From NCBI RefSeq assembly GCF_015207285.1, contig NZ_JADEXD010000003.1, positions 1 to 64,000 on the forward strand: 64,000 nt of DNA, read 5' to 3'. The position numbers and the translations under genes were made by a program. A model generated the notes under the pieces. The model worked only from the letters and a program-made list of their open reading frames with translations, did not search any database and was not told the DNA's origin. Shown in pieces: positions 1 through 8,457 of the stretch. The DNA is from Tychonema sp. LEGE 07203 (GTDB taxonomy: Bacteria > Cyanobacteriota > Cyanobacteriia > Cyanobacteriales > Microcoleaceae). Numbering within the stretch: position 1 is the stretch's first letter; each line of letters starts with the position of its first letter.

Positions 1-540
1 GTTTTGCCCGATCGCCCCGGATGCGTCTGAGGTCGGTTTGGGAGAAACTTGGAGGTTTTGGGCGATCGTCCCCGCTCCGTCCTGTTTCCGAGGCTCTACT
101 GCGACCCAGGCGGGCGTTACTGCCACTTCTGAAGGGGGGAGCTGGCTGTCTGGTTGTACCTCTTGCAGCGCGTTTTGACTGCTAGGGGCGGGGGATGGGT
201 TGGATGCTAGCTCGGGTTTGAGTTGAAAACCTGCGGGCAAAACCGGGTCTGGCGGGTCTGTGACTCGGTTTGGCGGTTCGCGGTCGTCTTCTCCTCTGGC
301 AGGGGCCGCCACTATTTTTAGGGCTTCGGCTTTGCTGCTTTTAGCTGCAAAGCGGTTTTGAGGAGGATTTTGGGTTAATTCTGGAACCGCGCCGGGTAAT
401 TCGATCGACGGGGCCGGGGGAACCGCAGCCAAACTGTCCTCTGCTGATTCAGAGTAGGATGTTTGGCCGCTGGCCGAATTTGATAATCCGAATGTTGCTG
501 AGACAGTAAGAACTGCCACCAATACAGCAGATAAGCGCAT
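1..540 (-). CDS. Secreted outer-membrane protein N-terminus, probable BamA/Omp85 (partial)
   Basis: The reading frame starts at the ATG at 540 and stays open to the window edge (180 codons, no stop). The first ~25 residues form a signal peptide: basic start MRLS, a hydrophobic stretch (AVLVAVLTVSATFG) and an Ala/Ser-rich exit. A low-complexity region rich in Pro, Ala, Ser and Gln follows. In many cyanobacteria the gene after purC encodes the Omp85/BamA outer-membrane assembly factor, whose N-terminus is a signal peptide plus a Pro-rich stretch before the POTRA domains. Gene order and composition fit that, but no POTRA or barrel sequence lies inside the window, so the name is inference. An overlapping frame at 375-581 is a shadow. 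Confidence 0.6.
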   Translation of the reverse strand, partial: MRLSAVLVAVLTVSATFGLSNSASGQTSYSESAEDSLAAVPPAPSIELPGAVPELTQNPPQNRFAAKSSKAEALKIVAAPARGEDDREPPNRVTDPPDPVLPAGFQLKPELASNPSPAPSSQNALQEVQPDSQLPPSEVAVTPAWVAVEPRKQDGAGTIAQNLQVSPKPTSDASGAIGQN

Positions 541-573
541 TTTTGTTCACTTTTTTGGAATCCACACACCACA

Positions 574-664
574 TTAGTCATCAGTCATCAGTCATCAGTC
601 ATTAGTTATTGAGTCGGTTGAATTTGTCGCTGACTGCTAACTGCTGACTGCTGAGTGCTGAATG
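574..664. repeat. Short heptameric/imperfect direct repeats between purC and the next gene
   Basis: Repeated 7-mers of the type TCATCAG/TCATTAG, followed by GACTGCT-type units, fill the spacer between purC and the secreted-protein gene. They belong to the same heptanucleotide class seen at 42832-43137, 48561-48662 and 63596-63741. Confidence 0.75.
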
Positions 665-705
665 TCCGTGACAAACTGTGCAATTGTAGCGCATTGTTAA
701 GTGCT

Positions 706-1434
706 CTAGATTTTCTGAGCTAGAACCCGCTGCAGAACTTGCTGGTAAGCGGTTTCTACCGATCCCAAGTCGCGGCGGAATCGGTCTTTGTCCATAACGC
801 GCGCGTCGGGGTCAGTTTCTGTGTTGTCCCACAGGCGGCAAGTGTCAGGACTGATTTCGTCGGCGAGAATCAGATTTTGATGTTGGTCGATGCCGAATTC
901 TAGTTTGAAGTCTACCAGGGTGATGCCGCACTGGGTGAAAAAATCTTTAAGTATTTCGTTAATTTCGCGGGCGGCGATTTCTAGTTGGTCTACTTGTTCC
1001 GGGGTGGCTAGCTGCATTAACAGCAGTCGGTCGCGGGTCAGCAGCGGGTCTCCCAAATCATCGTTTTTGTAATAAAATTCAACTAGCGGCGGATTGACAA
1101 CTGTACCGATCGCAATTCCGGTTTGTTTGCACAAACTGCCCGCAGCGATGTTTCTGACTACAACTTCTAATGGCAAGATTCGGACGCGGCAGACGCGCAT
1201 TTGGTTGGGCGCTGGCGTGTCTATAAAGTGGGTTGGTATGCCTTTGGCTTCTAACATCCGAAACAGGTGGGCTGATACGGCATTGTTGATTTCGCCTTTG
1301 CCCGCAATGCTGCCGCGTTTCTGGGCGTTAAAGGCTGTGGCGTCGTCTTTGAAGTGGGTCAGCAAAATTTCGCCCTCTTCGGTGGAGTAGAGGATTTTGG
1401 CTTTGCCTTCGTAGAGTTTGCGTCCGGCTGACAT
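706..1434 (-). CDS. purC: Phosphoribosylaminoimidazole-succinocarboxamide synthase (SAICAR synthase)
   Basis: This is the cytoplasmic purine-biosynthesis ligase that joins CAIR and aspartate with ATP to make SAICAR. The 242-aa product has the family's usual bacterial length. It begins with the typical KLYEGKAKILY nucleotide-binding segment, contains the signature VEVVVRNIAAGSL in the middle (about residues 89-101), and has LVDFKLEFG followed by ADEISPDTCRLW, the characteristic substrate-binding region. The ATG at 1434 is the only start that keeps the full N-terminal segment. The gene is followed, after a repeat-filled spacer of 165 bp, by a probable bamA on the same strand, a cyanobacterial arrangement. 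Confidence 0.97.
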   Translation of the reverse strand: MSAGRKLYEGKAKILYSTEEGEILLTHFKDDATAFNAQKRGSIAGKGEINNAVSAHLFRMLEAKGIPTHFIDTPAPNQMRVCRVRILPLEVVVRNIAAGSLCKQTGIAIGTVVNPPLVEFYYKNDDLGDPLLTRDRLLLMQLATPEQVDQLEIAAREINEILKDFFTQCGITLVDFKLEFGIDQHQNLILADEISPDTCRLWDNTETDPDARVMDKDRFRRDLGSVETAYQQVLQRVLAQKI

Positions 1435-1752
1435 GGCGATTCATAATGTAGATAAGTTTCACATTTTACAGTAGCTGTCTGAGGGAATTATTGGCGAGTT
1501 TTTCGTTTTCGGCAACCCCGCTCGCGCCCCTGACCAAAGCACAATATAGATGAGACCTGCACTTGTTCGCTATCCCCCGCGCCCAAAAACCGGTAACGCG
1601 CTGCCTGCTCCAGTCTCGGATCTCCCCCAATTTTAGAATAAAGTCCAAGCTGCAAGTAAATCTCAAATCCAAAACCTTCAATGCCCCGATCGGCTGACTG
1701 AACCTCCGGACGGTCAGCGGCCATCAAAAAACATCTACAAAAAGGCTGATTT
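1435..1752. other. Intergenic region between divergent purC and response regulator
   Basis: No convincing gene is present; the short minus-strand frames here lack family features. It must hold the purC promoter near 1435-1490 and the leader of the response-regulator gene. The latter includes a 6-bp inverted repeat, GCTGAC at 1693-1698 and GTCAGC at 1713-1718, about 35 bases before the start codon. Whether that hairpin matters is unknown. Confidence 0.5.
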
Positions 1753-2181
1753 ATGGAAGACAAAAAAATTCATATCCTCTTGGTAGAAGATGACGAAGTA
1801 GATGTAATGAACGTCCGGCGAGCTTTCAAAAAAAGTAACATCCTCAATCCCCTATACATCGCTGCCAACGGATTAGAAGCTCTGGCAATATTGCGCCAAG
1901 AAAAAATAGAGCCTGCAATGCCTCAAGCGCGCCGGTTGATTTTGCTAGACTTGAATATGCCGAGAATGAACGGCATCGAGTTTTTGCGAGAATTGCGGCA
2001 AGATGAAAATTTGAGGTCGATTCCGGTGATTGTTCTCACAACTTCTAATGAAGATAGAGATAAAGTAGAAGCTTATAATTTGAATGTAGCTGGCTATATT
2101 CTGAAACCGGTCACTTTTTCTAATTTTGTGGAAGTTATGGCTACCCTCAACAAATACTGGATGCTGAGCGAAATTCCCTAA
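1753..2181 (+). CDS. Single-domain response regulator, Rcp1/phytochrome-regulator type
   Basis: This 142-aa protein is a lone receiver (CheY-like) domain that accepts phosphate from a histidine kinase. The acidic pocket is VEDDEVD (residues 11-17), the phospho-acceptor is Asp66 in LILLDLNMP, the switch Thr lies in VIVLTTSNEDRD and the conserved Lys in GYILKPV. The LNPLYIAANG and RRLILLDLNMPRMNG segments are typical of the Rcp1 subfamily, which partners cyanobacterial phytochrome kinases. There is no output domain. The hybrid kinase gene starts 119 bp downstream on the same strand, so the two may form one phosphorelay; direct pairing is inference. Confidence 0.92.
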   Translation: MEDKKIHILLVEDDEVDVMNVRRAFKKSNILNPLYIAANGLEALAILRQEKIEPAMPQARRLILLDLNMPRMNGIEFLRELRQDENLRSIPVIVLTTSNEDRDKVEAYNLNVAGYILKPVTFSNFVEVMATLNKYWMLSEIP

Positions 2182-2300
2182 ATTATGAAAAGATTAACAC
2201 CAAAATTCAAAAGAGGGTTTGATATTTTTTTAGAGGTGTATTTGTTCGATCGCTTTTTGTATGCCCTAGCTGTTTCGGATTAATTCCAAATTCGGTTATT

Positions 2301-5300
2301 ATGGACAAACTTATTAAAATTTTGATAGTCGATGACGATGAAGTCGATCGGATAGCGGTAAAACGCTCCCTCAAGTCCGCTGGCGTTTGGGCAGAAGTTA
2401 CCGAAGCAGAAGATTGTGCCGATGCCCTGGCCAAACTCTCGATCGGCAAAAAGTCTACCCGGGCGATCGATAAACTCTCCGCACCCGATAATTTTCAACC
2501 TTTAAGCGAGTTGGAAGAAACAAAAAATTTGCTGGTATCAAATCAGATATTTGACTGCAAATTTGACTGCGTGTTCCTCGACTACGGCTTGCCGGACGGA
2601 GACGGACTGAGTTTGGTGAAAGATGTACGAAAAACTGGGTTAAAAGTTCCCTTAATTGTGCTCACAGGTCAAGGCGACGAACAAATTGCGGTGGAATTGA
2701 TGAAGGCTGGAGCTTCTGATTATATCGCTAAAGGCAAGATGTCTCCAGAAAGTTTGTCGCGCAGTTTGTTCAACGCCATTCGCGTTTACCGCGCCGAATC
2801 TCAGGCCTTTCATACCAGTCAAAAATTCAAGGAAAGCGAGGAACGGTACAGGTTAGTTTTGGAGGGAGTGAATGACGGAATTTGGGATTGGGATTTAAGT
2901 AAAAATGAGGTTTATTGGAACGATCGCCTTTTGGAAATTATCGGTTTGTCGCGAGCTCGATTTGGCAGCACTATGGATGCTCTCTACAGCCGCCTGCACC
3001 CAGAGGACAAGGACGGCATCGTTAGGGCGATCGCTGCTCACTTAGAGCAAGAAATTGACTACAATGTAGAATTCCGGCTGCTGCACTCATCCGGTGCTTA
3101 CCGCTACTGCACTTCTCAAGGAAAAGCTCAGCGAAATTCCCAAGGAAAAGCGGTGCGGATGGCCGGGATGATTAGCGACATTACCGATCGCAAACAAGCC
3201 GAAGACGCTCTAGAAAGAGAACGGCAGCAACTCAAACAAATTATTACCTGCGTGCCCGTAGCAATGGCGATGTTCGATACCCAAATGCGCTATTTAGCTA
3301 ACTCTCACAAATGGCTGACTCAATTTAATTTAGAGTGGCAAACCCTGACAAATCTTAGTCATTACGAATTGTTTCCAGATACGCCGGATCGCTGGAAAGT
3401 ATTGTATCAAGAAGTGCTCAAAGGCGATATAGTTTCTGTCAGCGAAGATGCTTGGGAACGAGCAGACGGCTCTGTTTTGTATTTGCGCTGGGCCGCTCAC
3501 CCTTGGTACAATCCCGACGGGAAAGTAGGGGGAATTGTGATGGTAGCCGACAAAATCAATGAGTTGGTGGAAGCGCGAGAAACTGCCCTAGAAGCGAGCA
3601 GGGAAAAGTCGCAATTTTTGGCGAACATGAGTCACGAAATTCGCACTCCGATGAACGGGGTTTTGGGCATGGCTCAATTGCTGCTGCGCGCTCCTCTGGA
3701 ACCGAAACCGCGGGAGTGGGTTCAAACTATTTACCGCAGCGCCGAACATTTGCTGAGCGTGATTAATGATATCCTCGATTCCTCTAAGATAGAAGCCGGA
3801 GAAATGCGGCTGAAAAAGGCTGACTTTGATTTAGATAGCTGCCTGGAATCTGTGATAGAAATGGTAGCACCTTTGGCAGAGGAAAAAAATCTTGAATTGA
3901 ATATTTTAGTTGACAGTACAGTGCCGAGAAAGTTGGTGGGGGACTTAGGCAGGTTGAAGCAAATTTTGCTGAATTTGACGGGGAATGCCATAAAATTTAC
4001 CGATGGCGGTCAAGTTTTCGTTCACGTGAGTGTCAAGCGGGGCGATCTAGTTGCAGACGGCAGACAAGGGGCAAGTTTGCTATTTTCGGTGCGCGATACA
4101 GGCATTGGAATTTCGCCGGAAGGGCAGACAAAGCTCTTTCAATCTTTTTCTCAGGTAGACGCTTCTCTTACTAGGCTGCACGGCGGCACAGGTTTGGGTT
4201 TGGCGATTTGTAAGCAGTTAGTGGAGATGATGGGCGGCTCGATCGGGGTTCGCAGTTTTCTCGGCAAAGGTTCGACTTTTTGGTTTGCTGTACCTTTGGA
4301 AAAACAGTTGCAAGTTGAGCCTCAATTGCCCGAACTTGCGGGCAAGAAGCTGTTAGTAGTCTCTGCAAACGCTTTGAAGAGGGCGGCGGTGCGATCGATC
4401 GCTAAAAGTTGGGGTGTTCGCTGCGACGAGGCAGAAACTGCTGCTGCTGCTTTGACTTGGTTGCAAAATGTTCGGGGCGGGATTTCTGTGGATTCGACAT
4501 CAGGGGAAAAACCCTGCGATGCGCTGCTTGTGGATTTGCAAATGCCGGATTTGGATGCCGAGGAATTTGGTTCGCAAGTGCGATCGCTCTCAACAGTTTG
4601 CTCCTTAATCGCCATGACTGCTTTGCGGGAACAGCCGAAAGCTGAAGCGCTTTGCAGTACAGGTTTTAGTGGCTATTTGATCGATCCCGTGCTGCCTTCC
4701 CGCCTGCTTGAGGCTTTGCTGGCCCCGATTCAGGAAAGGGGAGAGTTTGACAGCTTGGAGACTGCTAATACTGGCAATTTCCCAGCAGTTAATACTAAAT
4801 ATGTTACTCCCAATTCGCCGTCACCGCTGAGAATTTTGCTGGCGGAAGACCACCCGATCAATCAACAAGTTATAGTCGAACAGTTGGCAGCTTTAGGCTA
4901 TCGTGCTGACTCTGCCGCCAACGGTCAAGAAGCGCTGGATTTGCTGGTCCAAAACAGCTACGATCTAGTGTTGATGGACTGTCAAATGCCTGTACTTGAC
5001 GGTTACGCAACGGCGAAAAAGTTGAGGGAACAAGAAAAGGGCGATCGGCATACCTTTGTGATTGCTTTAACAGCTCACGCTATGCCGGGAGAACGAGAAA
5101 AGTGTCTGGCGGCGGGGATGGACGATTATCTCAGCAAACCTGTAGATTTAGATGCTTTGGCAGCGGCGCTGAAAAAGTATGAAGCCCAAAACGCTCATTT
5201 TAAAAATAACTATGGAGTTCAAAGTATTAATTTGGCAGAACCGGAGATAGCGGTAACGTATTATACAGAAACCTCCCAAAAAGTAGAGGTGGCCGCTGTG

Positions 5301-5717
5301 CCGGCACCAAGGGCGATCGCGCTTCAAACTTGGGAACACGGAGACTGTGACGGACTGTTCGACAAAAGCAGATTAGAGCAACTAGGACGAGTTAATATTA
5401 AATTGCCCGATCGACTGTTGCAAGCATTTGTAGGAAACGCGCAAGCCGATGTGGCTGCTGCCAAAATAGCCGTAGAAGCTAAAGATTGGTCAACTGTAGA
5501 ATATCAAGCACACCGTCTCAAAGGAACTGCTGCAAACGTGGGAGTTGCTCTGATGTCAGATTTAGCCGCACAATTAGAGAATCATGCGCGAAGCTTTCAA
5601 TCTGAACCCGCAGCGGCTCAATTGTCAACTATTGAGGTAGTTCAAAAAATATTAGTGAGTTTGTCCAGTCATTTAGCCCGGGTTCAAGAATTTGTAGAAA
5701 CTCGAATGTTTAGTTAA
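2301..5717 (+). CDS. Hybrid sensor histidine kinase: REC-PAS-PAS-HisKA-HATPase-REC-REC-HPt
   Basis: A 1138-aa cytoplasmic phosphorelay protein without obvious membrane segments. Domains in order: a receiver (2-165) with a ~45-residue insert before its acceptor Asp94; a PAS/PAC domain (about 180-300); a second PAS-like domain (about 312-420); HisKA with the H-box NMSHEIRTPMNG (His445); HATPase_c with N-box LLNLTGNAIKF, DTGIGI and GGTGLGL; a degenerate receiver (681-812); a canonical receiver (843-960, acceptor Asp893 in LMDCQMPVLDG); and a C-terminal HPt domain with His1071 in AHRLKGTAANVG. The middle receiver keeps Asp745 but has SAN where the acidic pair belongs and Asp where the conserved Lys should be. 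It follows a response-regulator gene on the same strand. The signal sensed is not evident. Confidence 0.95.
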   Translation: MDKLIKILIVDDDEVDRIAVKRSLKSAGVWAEVTEAEDCADALAKLSIGKKSTRAIDKLSAPDNFQPLSELEETKNLLVSNQIFDCKFDCVFLDYGLPDGDGLSLVKDVRKTGLKVPLIVLTGQGDEQIAVELMKAGASDYIAKGKMSPESLSRSLFNAIRVYRAESQAFHTSQKFKESEERYRLVLEGVNDGIWDWDLSKNEVYWNDRLLEIIGLSRARFGSTMDALYSRLHPEDKDGIVRAIAAHLEQEIDYNVEFRLLHSSGAYRYCTSQGKAQRNSQGKAVRMAGMISDITDRKQAEDALERERQQLKQIITCVPVAMAMFDTQMRYLANSHKWLTQFNLEWQTLTNLSHYELFPDTPDRWKVLYQEVLKGDIVSVSEDAWERADGSVLYLRWAAHPWYNPDGKVGGIVMVADKINELVEARETALEASREKSQFLANMSHEIRTPMNGVLGMAQLLLRAPLEPKPREWVQTIYRSAEHLLSVINDILDSSKIEAGEMRLKKADFDLDSCLESVIEMVAPLAEEKNLELNILVDSTVPRKLVGDLGRLKQILLNLTGNAIKFTDGGQVFVHVSVKRGDLVADGRQGASLLFSVRDTGIGISPEGQTKLFQSFSQVDASLTRLHGGTGLGLAICKQLVEMMGGSIGVRSFLGKGSTFWFAVPLEKQLQVEPQLPELAGKKLLVVSANALKRAAVRSIAKSWGVRCDEAETAAAALTWLQNVRGGISVDSTSGEKPCDALLVDLQMPDLDAEEFGSQVRSLSTVCSLIAMTALREQPKAEALCSTGFSGYLIDPVLPSRLLEALLAPIQERGEFDSLETANTGNFPAVNTKYVTPNSPSPLRILLAEDHPINQQVIVEQLAALGYRADSAANGQEALDLLVQNSYDLVLMDCQMPVLDGYATAKKLREQEKGDRHTFVIALTAHAMPGEREKCLAAGMDDYLSKPVDLDALAAALKKYEAQNAHFKNNYGVQSINLAEPEIAVTYYTETSQKVEVAAVPAPRAIALQTWEHGDCDGLFDKSRLEQLGRVNIKLPDRLLQAFVGNAQADVAAAKIAVEAKDWSTVEYQAHRLKGTAANVGVALMSDLAAQLENHARSFQSEPAAAQLSTIEVVQKILVSLSSHLARVQEFVETRMFS

Positions 5718-5835
5718 TATGTTAGTAGTCGTCGGCGATTGAAATCGCGCCTACAAAAACGAAGTCCACTCCTAGCGGACTAATATCGTTGACCGTTGCA
5801 GCGGAATAATAAAATCGAGTCAACAATCAACAGTC

Positions 5836-5864
5836 AGTAGGGGCGGTGCCCCCGTGCCCGCCCT
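5836..5864. repeat. 29-bp GC-rich dispersed repeat unit
   Basis: The unit begins GTAGGGGCGGTGCCCCCG and ends GCCCGCCCTC. The same unit occurs inside hemD (47332-47393, with a tandem copy of its second half), and a variant lies within the heptamer array near 42893-42925. Confidence 0.8.
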
Positions 5865-5929
5865 CTTAACAGTCAACAATCACCTGACGGTACAACCGGA
5901 ATTGATATAACAAATAAATCCTTTCTTTC

Positions 5930-5964
5930 TTCACTCTGTGTCCTCTGCGTTCTCTGCGGTTAAT
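5930..5964. repeat. Dispersed 'CTCTGTG...CTGCGGTT' repeat
   Basis: The phrase CTCTGTGTCCTCTGCGTTCT followed by CTGCGGTT is a dispersed repeat. Reverse-orientation relatives (ACCGCAGAG...GCGCAGAGG) occur at 22861-22895 and inside the coding tail at 8251-8283; a weaker relative is at 21062-21092. Confidence 0.65.
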
Positions 5965-5987
5965 TAAAAAAATCAATTAATTTAGCT

Positions 5988-8330
5988 ATGACCTACGATA
6001 TCAGTAACAACCCTATTTTAGATACCAAACCATTAGAAAACGATCGAGAACTGCTAACACCTTTGATAGCTTTTGCTCGAGAAATTTTATTGCACGAACA
6101 AGAGGCAGAACCTCCGGAATTGCATTACCAATCTCTGCCAGATAACGGGAGAGTAGCCGTAAAATGTATTGTAGAAAAAATAGCTCGCTGCTGTCGGGAA
6201 AGCCAAATTGGCAAAAAATTACCGACAGCTTTTTACATTCACGTTTCTGCCTTGTCAGCGCTCAACCCTGTCCTCGCAATTTACGAAAATTGTGCCAGAC
6301 AAAATCTCGAAAACATTGATGAAGCAACTTTAGTTAAATTTTCGCTCCAGCAACCTAAAATATCTTATCTTTTTTACCCGGATTTCGACACAGACGCTCA
6401 CCCTGCTTTGCAAACCAGCATCCAAATTAATCTCGAAACAGGCGAAGTTAAATGTTTCGATTACAGCAACAGCGAAAATCCCCCGGTTTTGCACCGCAAG
6501 GAAACTTTTGTGACTGCGGATTATCCAAATTACCAGAAGTTTGCTCGACTGACTCGCTGCGAGGAAGGATGGGGATTGCTTGACAATACTAGCGCGATCG
6601 GAACTCGCGACGGTTGGCTGAAATATTTGGGATATTGCGGTGTAGAAATTCAAGATCATGCTGTTGTCGAACGTTCGCAACAGGAGAATAGCAAGCTTTC
6701 ACTTCCCAAAATTGAGCGGCACAAAGCTGCAATGGTACGCAATTCTTTATCTAAACCTTTGCGCCTGGTTTTGGAGTCTGATTTGTTTGTGGATGGGATG
6801 ACTTTTTTTGATTACGGTTGCGGCTACGGCGGGGATGTTAAACATATTGCCGGAGAGGGTTATGTTGCTGCGGGTTGGGATCCGTACTATCAGCCGGATA
6901 CTCCGCGAATTCAGGCAAATATTGTGAATATTGGTTATGTAATTAATGTGATTGAATCTTTGGGGGAAAGGCGAGAAGCTTTGTTGAATGCTTGGGAATT
7001 AACTAAGAATTTATTGGTTGTGGCGGCTCAGGTTTTGATTGATGATGGCGATAAAGGTCAAATTGCTTATGGGGATGGGGTGATTACTTCTCGGAATACT
7101 TTTCAGAAGTATTACTCTCAGGAAGAGTTGAAAATTTATATTGACCAAGTTTTGAATGTTGATGCGATTCCTGTGGCTTTGGGGATTTATTTTGTGTTTC
7201 GGGAGGCGGCGGAGGGTGAGGGTTTTCGGGCTTCTCGGTTTCGATCGCACTTATCGACTCCCAGAGTGCGATCGCAAGTCAAGCGTTTTGAGGATTATGC
7301 GGAAATGCTGGCTCCTTTGATGGCTTTTGTGAGCGATCGGGGCCGTCTGCCGGTGAAAGGCGAATTAGCTGAAGAATCGACAATTAAGCAGGAATTTCAC
7401 AGTTTTAACCGCGCTTGGAGGGTGATTTTGCAAGCGACGGATGCGGATGATTGGGAGAAAATCGCCGACAAGCGCCGCCAGGATTTGCTAGTATATCTCG
7501 CTCTCAACCGTTTGGGCGATTCCCTACAGGATAGCGACGCGGTGCGTCCTTCGATGCGCCGACTCCCGGCTCAAATCCGCAATGACATCAAAGGTTTGTT
7601 TGACAACTATCAAAAAGCTTGCACTTTGGCAGATTTAATGCTGTACAGTTTGGGCAAGGCTGATATTGTTGCTGACTGCTGCGAAGATAGCGCGATCGGC
7701 TACAAACAACCCGGTTCCCTTTCTGTTCACGTCTCATGTTTAGAAGAACTAGACCCTTTGCTGCGACTCTACGAAGGCTGCGCCAACCGCACAATTGGCA
7801 GGCTTGACGGCGCGACAATTATCAAATTTCACGCTCGCAAACCTCAAATTTCCTATTTATTTTATCCCGATTTTGACATTAACCCGCATCCAGCCCTCCA
7901 CACGGCTATGCACATACATTTGCGCGATCTTTCTGTCAGCTATCAAGACTATTCTAATTTCTCCAACCCACCAATTTTAGTTAAAAAAGAAGCTTTTGTC
8001 AATCCTAATTATCCCCATTACGAAAAGTTTGCGAAACTCAGCCGCCAAGAGGAAAAGTTGGGGATTTTTGATAAGTCGGGTGGATTCAAGCAGTGGGAAT
8101 GGGTGCAGTGTTTGGAGGAAAATTGTGTCAGGATTAAGGGGCATCGCTTGTTTTGGCGATCGGATGCTGACCCGGAAAAATTGAAAATGCTGAAAACAAA
8201 TGCGTCGGAACGCCAGCATAAAAAGATTGAGGTTAATGCGGGAAAGAGTGAAGGAACCGCAGAGGGCGCAGAGGGCACGGAGGATGGAAAAGAAGAGGGA
8301 TGGGAAGTTATATCTTTAAGAAGCGAATAG
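5988..8330 (+). CDS. DNA phosphorothioation-associated putative methyltransferase with duplicated flanking domain
   Basis: The 780-aa product matches my knowledge of the 'DNA phosphorothioation-associated putative methyltransferase' family, whose function is not established. The central part (about 240-430) is a SAM-dependent methyltransferase with motif I FFDYGCGYGGD (273-283). The regions before (about 60-230) and after it (about 540-740) are copies of one domain: SYLFYPDFDTDAHPALQT near 126 and SYLFYPDFDINPHPALHT near 622, with IHVSAL/VHVSCL, DYSN, NPPVL/NPPIL and YPNYQKFARL/YPHYEKFAKL in the same order. No dnd/dpt genes lie nearby. The tail around 754-770 (GTAEGAEGTED) is encoded by a dispersed non-coding repeat. 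A strong terminator follows at 8391-8427. Confidence 0.82.
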   Translation: MTYDISNNPILDTKPLENDRELLTPLIAFAREILLHEQEAEPPELHYQSLPDNGRVAVKCIVEKIARCCRESQIGKKLPTAFYIHVSALSALNPVLAIYENCARQNLENIDEATLVKFSLQQPKISYLFYPDFDTDAHPALQTSIQINLETGEVKCFDYSNSENPPVLHRKETFVTADYPNYQKFARLTRCEEGWGLLDNTSAIGTRDGWLKYLGYCGVEIQDHAVVERSQQENSKLSLPKIERHKAAMVRNSLSKPLRLVLESDLFVDGMTFFDYGCGYGGDVKHIAGEGYVAAGWDPYYQPDTPRIQANIVNIGYVINVIESLGERREALLNAWELTKNLLVVAAQVLIDDGDKGQIAYGDGVITSRNTFQKYYSQEELKIYIDQVLNVDAIPVALGIYFVFREAAEGEGFRASRFRSHLSTPRVRSQVKRFEDYAEMLAPLMAFVSDRGRLPVKGELAEESTIKQEFHSFNRAWRVILQATDADDWEKIADKRRQDLLVYLALNRLGDSLQDSDAVRPSMRRLPAQIRNDIKGLFDNYQKACTLADLMLYSLGKADIVADCCEDSAIGYKQPGSLSVHVSCLEELDPLLRLYEGCANRTIGRLDGATIIKFHARKPQISYLFYPDFDINPHPALHTAMHIHLRDLSVSYQDYSNFSNPPILVKKEAFVNPNYPHYEKFAKLSRQEEKLGIFDKSGGFKQWEWVQCLEENCVRIKGHRLFWRSDADPEKLKMLKTNASERQHKKIEVNAGKSEGTAEGAEGTEDGKEEGWEVISLRSE
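8251..8283 (+). repeat. Dispersed repeat forming the C-terminal coding tail
   Basis: ACCGCAGAGGGCGCAGAGGG is the coding-strand version of a repeat also found in intergenic DNA at 22861-22895 and, reversed, at 5930-5964. Here it is read in frame as GTAEGAEGTE. Confidence 0.75.
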
Positions 8331-8390
8331 AGAAATTGGCGATTGAAATCGCTTATACACAAAATGTGTGGCAAAGTAAAGTAAATTAGT

Positions 8391-8427
8391 AAAAGCGACT
8401 GAACTAAGCCATTAGGTCGCTTTTGTT
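8391..8427 (+). terminator. Rho-independent terminator
   Basis: A 9-bp perfect stem, AAAAGCGAC at 8391-8399 and GTCGCTTTT at 8416-8424, is followed by TGTTGTTT. It sits between convergent genes and could serve both. Confidence 0.75.
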
Positions 8428-8457
8428 GTTTCTTATAACAGAATTTCTACACTGTGT

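Noticed and set aside
375-581. 68-aa minus-strand frame
   Set aside because: It overlaps the longer signal-peptide-bearing frame 1-540 in another register; that frame has the expected composition and gene order.
1466-1763. Two minus-strand frames between purC and the response regulator
   Set aside because: Low-complexity, no start signals or family features; one overlaps the response-regulator start.
5988-8330. Part of a DNA phosphorothioation (dnd) defence cluster
   Set aside because: No dndA-E or dpt genes within the window; only the associated methyltransferase is seen.
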